NCBI GenBank assembly: GCA_025353435.1
Contig: JANXQR010000017.1
Coordinates: 1 to 11,442, forward strand
DNA from: Acidobacteriota bacterium
Lineage (GTDB): Bacteria; Acidobacteriota; Terriglobia; Terriglobales; Acidobacteriaceae
DNA length: 11,442 nt
Reading direction: 5' to 3'
The notes beneath the pieces are model-generated. The model worked only from the letters and a program-made list of their open reading frames with translations. It was not told the origin of the DNA and did no database searches. This document shows, piece by piece, positions 7,439 through 11,442 of the stretch. How positions within the stretch are numbered: the first letter of the stretch is position 1; each line of letters opens with the position of its first letter. The position numbers were made by a program, and so were the translations under genes.

Positions 7439-7880
7439 CCTTCCCACCCGCCCCCTTCACACCATAGTCGAACAAATGAAGTCAACGGAATCGATCCTGG
7501 GTCGAATCCCATTACCAGTTGAACTCGCGCTCTTAATGAAAGGCTCACCGAATCAATTCGTACGGATGAACTATCCAGGTAGTTTATGAGCCGACTGGCT
7601 TCGCTGACCGCTCTGTCTTGCCTTTGAGAGACGGGCGCTGGACTTCTCAGAGTTTAATTAGGACGTGTTATAGTGAGGCTAATTGATCGCCCCGAGTTTG
7701 CCAAGCGACTCCCTGTTCGTTCCTTGAACAGGGTTCCTATTTTGGTGCGCTCACAGGCAGAATTGCCGGCGATCGGAGCCAGCACAGGGGATGCTAGAGT
7801 TGTGGCCTTTCGCCGCGATGGATGAGCCGACAGACCAATCAAATCGGGCTTGAGAAGAAGTGGTAAGGGATGAGTACTGG
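7431..7880. other. Intergenic stretch without a convincing gene
   Basis: About 450 bases between the small minus-strand ORF and the plus-strand membrane protein gene. It appears lower in GC than the genes. Short frames exist on both strands but none has a ribosome site, family motif or plausible composition. It holds one clear inverted repeat (7711-7733) and a TATAGT box at 7669-7674 without a convincing -35 partner. I see no transposase fragment, tRNA or direct-repeat array. The next 141 bases (7083-7223), upstream of the minus-strand glycosyltransferase, likewise show nothing distinctive. Confidence 0.6.
7711..7733 (+). terminator. Leader hairpin, possible attenuator or terminator
   Basis: CCCTGTTC and GAACAGGG form a perfect 8-bp stem with a seven-base loop, followed on the plus strand by TTCCTATTTT. 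It lies about 147 bases upstream of the membrane protein start. The U-tract is interrupted, so a Rho-independent terminator is only weakly supported; alternatives are a leader structure in the transcript of the downstream pair or a dyad binding site. Confidence 0.35.
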
Positions 7881-9089
7881 ATGACGAGTGGGCCCGGACG
7901 CGAAGTTCGAGAGACAGAAGTTCGAGATACAGAGGAGAAACGCGGCCCCGCGAGGCTCACCCGCCGCATCCTGTATGGGACTCTTCTCTTCTTTGCGGCG
8001 GCGGCGGCCTTCAACGGCTTCTACACCAAGATAGGATTTCGCGAAGGCGACTCCGCCCGTGGATTTGAGGCCATTGTCGATGGCTCAGCGGCGCGGCCTT
8101 ACATTTACCGGCAACTTATTCCCCTCATCGCGAATACGACCAGCCGAATCGTTCCGCAACGGTTCCAGCAGAAACTGTTCCCATTACACAGCGACGACGG
8201 CAAAGGGTTTTACGCTTCCCTGTTCACCTCGTCCACAGCGCTCAACCCGGCCTACTCTTTTCGTTACTTGATCTTCTATCTCGCAGTATTTGCGGGAGCG
8301 GTAGTGGCTGCGTTCGGCTTCTATCTTGTTTGCCGGTATGAAGGCCACAGACCCGAAATCGCTCTCATCTCCGCAACGCTGATGATCTTGCTCATCCCTT
8401 ACATTGAGACCCGAGGAGGAGGTTATTACGGCGACTTCCCAGAGGCGGCATTTATCGCATTGGCCGTGGTGGCGGCGCGCCGGGCACATTGGCTGTGGCT
8501 CGTACCAGTGGCGCTGCTGGGAGTTCTGAACAAGGAGACTTTCATTTTGGTCATCGCCGCATTGTGGCCGATCCTGGCGCAGCGTTCGAGCCGTTTATTC
8601 GCCGCCGCGCTGGTGGCCGTTCTCGAATTAGTGGCGGGCGGCATTTACATGGTCAATCGTTTACACTTTGCGGCAAATCCGGGCGGAACGGTCGAGTTCC
8701 ACTTGAAGGACCAACTTGCCTACCTTACTCATCCTGCCTTGTGGCTCTTCAAATTCGGCAAGGCGTACGGAGTGTTTCTGCCAGAACTTGCGACTGTCAT
8801 TCCCGCGTTGTTATTGAGCTGGATGATCTGGCGCGCATGGAAAAACATCTCGCTTCCAGTGCGGCAGTTTGGATGGATCCTTGCCGCAATGAACGTTCCA
8901 CTCGTACTTCTGTTCTGCATGCCGGGCGAGGTCAGGGACCTGAGCTTGCTCTATGTGATCGTGCTCCTTGCCATCGCGACGACATTAACCCTGGTTCAGA
9001 GGCCGGAGAATCACGGACCCGTCGAGTCCGCCGGAAGACCTGAAGCCAAAACCCCTGCAAGCTGGGAAACGCTTCGATCTGGATTTTGA
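7881..9089 (+). CDS. Multi-spanning membrane protein of unknown function, EPS-associated
   Basis: 402 residues from ATG 7881, which has AAGGGA ten bases upstream; a GTG at 7860 would add seven residues but has a poorly placed site. After a charged cytoplasmic tail there are about 8-10 membrane segments (about 31-47, 129-151, 159-174, 187-199, 205-234, 239-257, 302-318, 331-347, 352-371). Conserved-looking polar motifs sit between them: REGDSARGF (54-62), RPYIYRQLIP (72-81), YYGDFPEA (182-189), LNKET (216-220) and GEVRDL (349-354). From memory, similar YRQL.P / YDFP / NRET / ExR patterns occur in a family of uncharacterised, possibly GT-C-like membrane proteins; I cannot confirm this. It is followed at once by a glycosyltransferase, so a role in polymer assembly (polymerase or lipid-linked sugar transfer) is plausible but inferred. 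The N-tail contains a tandem repeat. Confidence 0.85.
   Translation: MTSGPGREVRETEVRDTEEKRGPARLTRRILYGTLLFFAAAAAFNGFYTKIGFREGDSARGFEAIVDGSAARPYIYRQLIPLIANTTSRIVPQRFQQKLFPLHSDDGKGFYASLFTSSTALNPAYSFRYLIFYLAVFAGAVVAAFGFYLVCRYEGHRPEIALISATLMILLIPYIETRGGGYYGDFPEAAFIALAVVAARRAHWLWLVPVALLGVLNKETFILVIAALWPILAQRSSRLFAAALVAVLELVAGGIYMVNRLHFAANPGGTVEFHLKDQLAYLTHPALWLFKFGKAYGVFLPELATVIPALLLSWMIWRAWKNISLPVRQFGWILAAMNVPLVLLFCMPGEVRDLSLLYVIVLLAIATTLTLVQRPENHGPVESAGRPEAKTPASWETLRSGF
7902..7931. repeat. Near-perfect 15-base tandem duplication in membrane protein 5' end
   Basis: GAAGTTCGAGAGACA (7902-7916) is followed by GAAGTTCGAGATACA (7917-7931), differing at one base. It encodes EVRET-EVRDT in the charged tail before the first membrane segment. 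Its length equals that of the duplication in the flippase, but the sequence is unrelated. Confidence 0.85.
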
Positions 9090-9100
9090 GCGCCTCTTCT

Positions 9101-10162
9101 ATGCGACTAGCCGTGCTGCATCATTCCCTGACCGGGTATTCAAATATTTGCCTGAAGGCGCTGCATGCCCACGGCGATGTGAAGATATTTCTGGCCCATT
9201 GCACGCTTGATCCCAATACTCCTTTCGATTCCAACATGTTCACATGGGTCGAATCGCGCTATGAATGGAAGCAGCAGCCGGATGCGGATCAATTGCTTGC
9301 CAAGATCAATGAATTCAAGCCTGATCTGCTGCTGACTCTGGGCTGGCATGTTCCTGCCTATAGCCGTGCGGCAAAGGCTCTCAAGGGCGTCGCGAGGCGC
9401 GTCTTGTATTTCGACAACACGTGGAGAGGGACGCCGAAACAATGGCTTGGAGTCCTCGTGGCACCGGTGCATGTCCGCCCACTTGCCGAATTCGTGTGGG
9501 TTCCCGGAAGCCTGCAAAGGGATTTTGCCCGTCGATTGGGATTCGCGGACTCGCAGATCATTGACGGCTATCTCAGTGGCGATTCGCACCTGTTTGAAAC
9601 TGTGCGCGAGCGCCGTGAGCAACTGCCCGTCAAGCCAAAAGCGTTTTTGTTTGTCGGCCGGCTCGTGACGGTAAAAGGAGTGAGCGTTCTGCTCAAGGGC
9701 TACGCGGAGTATCGCTCGAAATGTACCGATCCGTGGCCGCTGATCTGTGTTGGAAGCGGACCACTGGCAGGCGAAGTAGCGTCAGCTCCGGGAGCGGTGA
9801 TGGCCGGCTTCCTGCAACCGGAACAGTTGGCGGAAAAGATGCTGGAGGCTTCGGTGTTTGTTCTTCCGTCGCTGTTCGAACCGTGGGGCGTAGTGGTGAA
9901 TGAAGCAGCTTCAGCGGGAATGCCGATGATCGTCTCAGAAGCCGTGGGCTCGGGCGTGCACCTCGTGCAAAGCGGCTTCAATGGCTATGTTGTCGAAATA
10001 GGTTCTCCCGAGTCTCTTGCCAATGCCATGCTGCGCTTTCATCACATGGATGAAAGCTCCCTGGTGAGGATGGGGAAAGCCAGCGAACAGCTCTCGGAGC
10101 AATACACTCCGGAGCGCTGGGCATCGACCCTGCGTCGCATCGCCGCTGATCGTAATCAGTAG
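9101..10162 (+). CDS. GT4-type glycosyltransferase (GT-B fold)
   Basis: 353-residue cytoplasmic glycosyltransferase. N-terminus MRLAVLHHSLTGYSN, then an acceptor-side half with YFDNTWRGTPKQW at 103-115. The donor-side half starts at about 180 with AFLFVGRLVTVKG (R187, K192), then ICVGSGPLAGE and the E-x7-E motif (E260 and E268 in FEPWGVVVNEA), and ends with the usual SGFNGYVVEIGSPE. Start choice: ATG 9101 gives the normal family N-terminus; a TTG at 9086 overlaps the upstream stop by four bases (TTGA) and would add five residues. Neither has a strong ribosome site, but other genes here do use TTG, so the overlap start is a real alternative. It is in one operon with the membrane protein and convergent with the surface protein gene. 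Donor sugar unknown. Confidence 0.93.
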   Translation: MRLAVLHHSLTGYSNICLKALHAHGDVKIFLAHCTLDPNTPFDSNMFTWVESRYEWKQQPDADQLLAKINEFKPDLLLTLGWHVPAYSRAAKALKGVARRVLYFDNTWRGTPKQWLGVLVAPVHVRPLAEFVWVPGSLQRDFARRLGFADSQIIDGYLSGDSHLFETVRERREQLPVKPKAFLFVGRLVTVKGVSVLLKGYAEYRSKCTDPWPLICVGSGPLAGEVASAPGAVMAGFLQPEQLAEKMLEASVFVLPSLFEPWGVVVNEAASAGMPMIVSEAVGSGVHLVQSGFNGYVVEIGSPESLANAMLRFHHMDESSLVRMGKASEQLSEQYTPERWASTLRRIAADRNQ

Positions 10163-10238
10163 TACTGCCGATTTGGCGTTCCCGATGGGCGGCGAGCTAT
10201 TCAATTCCCGATTGAAACGAATTTGCGATTCCTGGACT

Positions 10239-11442
10239 TTACTGAACGATGAGCGTCACGACTCCCGAACTCGTGATCTGCAGTGTCTGAGGCGAGTTGG
10301 AGACCGAGCTTCCCGGTGAAGCGGCCGAGCCGCAACTGCTCATTGCACCCGCGATCATCACCGACAGCACAAAACAAGCCAGGCGCGCAACGGTTCGAAT
10401 GCCCCGACGTTTTTGGCCCGTGCAAAGCGGGACGAGCAGAACCGGCAAAAACGCCAGACCGGTCCCCCCAATTGAAAACGTCTCAGCGAAAACAACCACG
10501 ACCTGGTAGGTCCCGGCCGGCGTTGAAGCGGCAGTTTCGATAGTGACTGCTTTCGCGGCAGATGAGTAAGAACAAGTAGCACCCGCTGGGAGATTCAGGC
10601 AGGATACGGACACCTTGGTGGCAGCTGACGGAACAGTGACTGGATACGTAGCAGGAGAGGCAGCGGATACCGTCGCGGTTGGCGTGGCAAAGACCGGCGC
10701 ATTACTTGAAGCGGTATTGGAATCGATCTCGAAATTGAATGTATTCGAAGCACCCTCACCGGAAATGGAATTCAGCACGGTGATTGGCGCCATGCCAGAC
10801 TTCGCAACCTCGGAAGCGGGCACCAGTGCAGACAGGCGCGTTGAGCTGACAATCTGCGTAACCAGGTTGTTTTCCCCCCAACGAACCACGTCGTCCGAGA
10901 CAAATCCGGAACCGTTGATAACGAGGGTAAATGCGGGGTCGCTTGCGGCTGCAAAGGGCGGCGAAAGATTGTTGATCGCTGGAGCGACGAGAATTGTCAG
11001 CGTACCGGACTGTTGCGTGATGCTGTAGTTCGACTGCCGGTTCTTGGGGTCGACGAGCGTGGGCACGATCGAATAATTGCCGGGGGCGCTGGAACTGGTC
11101 GCAGTGGTTGAGTAGGTGGCCGAAATGCTGTCAGCCGCGAGGGCTCCGGAGATCGTGCCATCCAGCGCAGGCCCAGGGTCTCCAAAGGTCATTAATTTGC
11201 TGTTGGCCGCAACTGCGAGAGACGCCGGCATCACGCTGAGCAGAGCGCTGTTGAAGGAGAATTTGTAGTTGCCTGATGACAACGTTCCCACGGAAGGAAG
11301 GATTATGTAGGTTCCAACCTCTCGTCGCACATCAGGACTGAAGTCCATACCGTTGGAGGGATTCGGGCCAAGAACAGGCTGGTATGGAATCGGTGAACGA
11401 AAGTTCCAGATGCTGGGGTAGCCCTGTGTATTGCCGATGACG
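10239..11442 (-). CDS. Large repeat-domain surface protein (MBG and IPT/TIG-like domains), N-terminus cut by window edge
   Basis: The frame is open to the right edge; 400 C-terminal residues are visible, and an internal ATG at 11348 is not a believable start. In order: the end of a probable MBG-type unit (VGTYIILPSVGTLSS), a full MBG-like domain (about 11228-10989; FGDPGPALDGTISG, then ISATYSTTAT and NYSITQQSGTLTI), an IPT/TIG-like domain (about 10985-10725; AINNLSPPFAA, VINGSGFV), and a further Ig-like Ser/Thr/Ala-rich domain with two cysteines (VSCLNLPAGATCSYS). The C-terminus has a hydrophobic stretch (GLAFLPVLLVPL), a basic KRRGIR patch, a second hydrophobic stretch ending AGAMSSCG, and a low-complexity Ser-rich tail. 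Such proteins are exported and sit at the cell surface, often with adhesion-like roles; the function of this one is unknown. It is not obviously part of polysaccharide synthesis. Confidence 0.85.
   Translation of the reverse strand, partial: VIGNTQGYPSIWNFRSPIPYQPVLGPNPSNGMDFSPDVRREVGTYIILPSVGTLSSGNYKFSFNSALLSVMPASLAVAANSKLMTFGDPGPALDGTISGALAADSISATYSTTATSSSAPGNYSIVPTLVDPKNRQSNYSITQQSGTLTILVAPAINNLSPPFAAASDPAFTLVINGSGFVSDDVVRWGENNLVTQIVSSTRLSALVPASEVAKSGMAPITVLNSISGEGASNTFNFEIDSNTASSNAPVFATPTATVSAASPATYPVTVPSAATKVSVSCLNLPAGATCSYSSAAKAVTIETAASTPAGTYQVVVVFAETFSIGGTGLAFLPVLLVPLCTGQKRRGIRTVARLACFVLSVMIAGAMSSCGSAASPGSSVSNSPQTLQITSSGVVTLIVQ

Noticed and set aside
7669..7674. TATAGT box as -10 element for the plus-strand pair
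   Set aside because: No acceptable -35 hexamer at 16-18 bases upstream.
7392..7842. Short frames on both strands in the central gap (7392-7589 plus, 7654-7842 minus)
   Set aside because: No ribosome sites, no recognisable motifs and compositions unlike real proteins; treated as chance.
10200..10216. Hairpin TTCAAT-tcccg-ATTGAA between the convergent genes as a bidirectional terminator
   Set aside because: Short AT-rich stem without a T-run on either strand; too weak to call.
10239..10460. PEP-CTERM or LPXTG sorting signal at the end of the surface protein
   Set aside because: Neither a P-E-P nor an L-P-x-T-G motif is present before the hydrophobic segment.

Overview
The window looks like part of an exopolysaccharide (capsule or EPS) locus from a diderm bacterium of moderately high GC, most likely an acidobacterium. 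The assignment rests on three things: a Wza-type outer-membrane export protein (so an outer membrane), a Wzc-type tyrosine autokinase with Wzx-type flippase and GT-B glycosyltransferases, and a large repeat-built surface protein whose MBG and IPT/TIG-like domains and hydrophobic C-terminus resemble proteins common in soil Acidobacteria. The taxonomic call is inference from gene style, not from a marker gene.

Left part (1-7082), all on the minus strand, in transcription order from right to left: a GT4-type glycosyltransferase (7082-5952); a 203-base gap; a Wzx-like flippase (5748-4339) overlapping by one base (TGATG) with a second GT4-type glycosyltransferase (4339-3179); a 170-base gap with a possible promoter and an interrupted palindrome; a full-length Wzc-like BY-kinase (3011-750), overlapping by 17 bases with a Wza-like export protein (766 to the left edge, cut off).

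Middle (7083-7880): about 800 bases between divergent genes, apparently poorer in GC than the genes. It holds one small possible minus-strand ORF (68 codons, one membrane segment), two hairpins, and nothing else I can recognise.

Right part: a plus-strand pair, an unassigned multi-spanning membrane protein (7881-9089) followed at once by a third GT4-type glycosyltransferase (9101-10162). Convergent with these is the 3' end of a large surface protein (11442-10239), cut by the right edge.

Working together (inference): the three glycosyltransferases add sugars to a lipid-linked repeat unit on the cytoplasmic face, the flippase turns it over, an unidentified polymerase joins units, and the kinase/export pair controls chain length and carries the polymer through the outer membrane. 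No initiating phosphoglycosyltransferase and no recognised Wzy polymerase is present; the membrane protein at 7881-9089 is the only candidate here for a polymerase or GT-C type role. I see no clear novel system: the least explained parts are this membrane protein, the small ORF in the middle gap, and the C-terminus of the surface protein.
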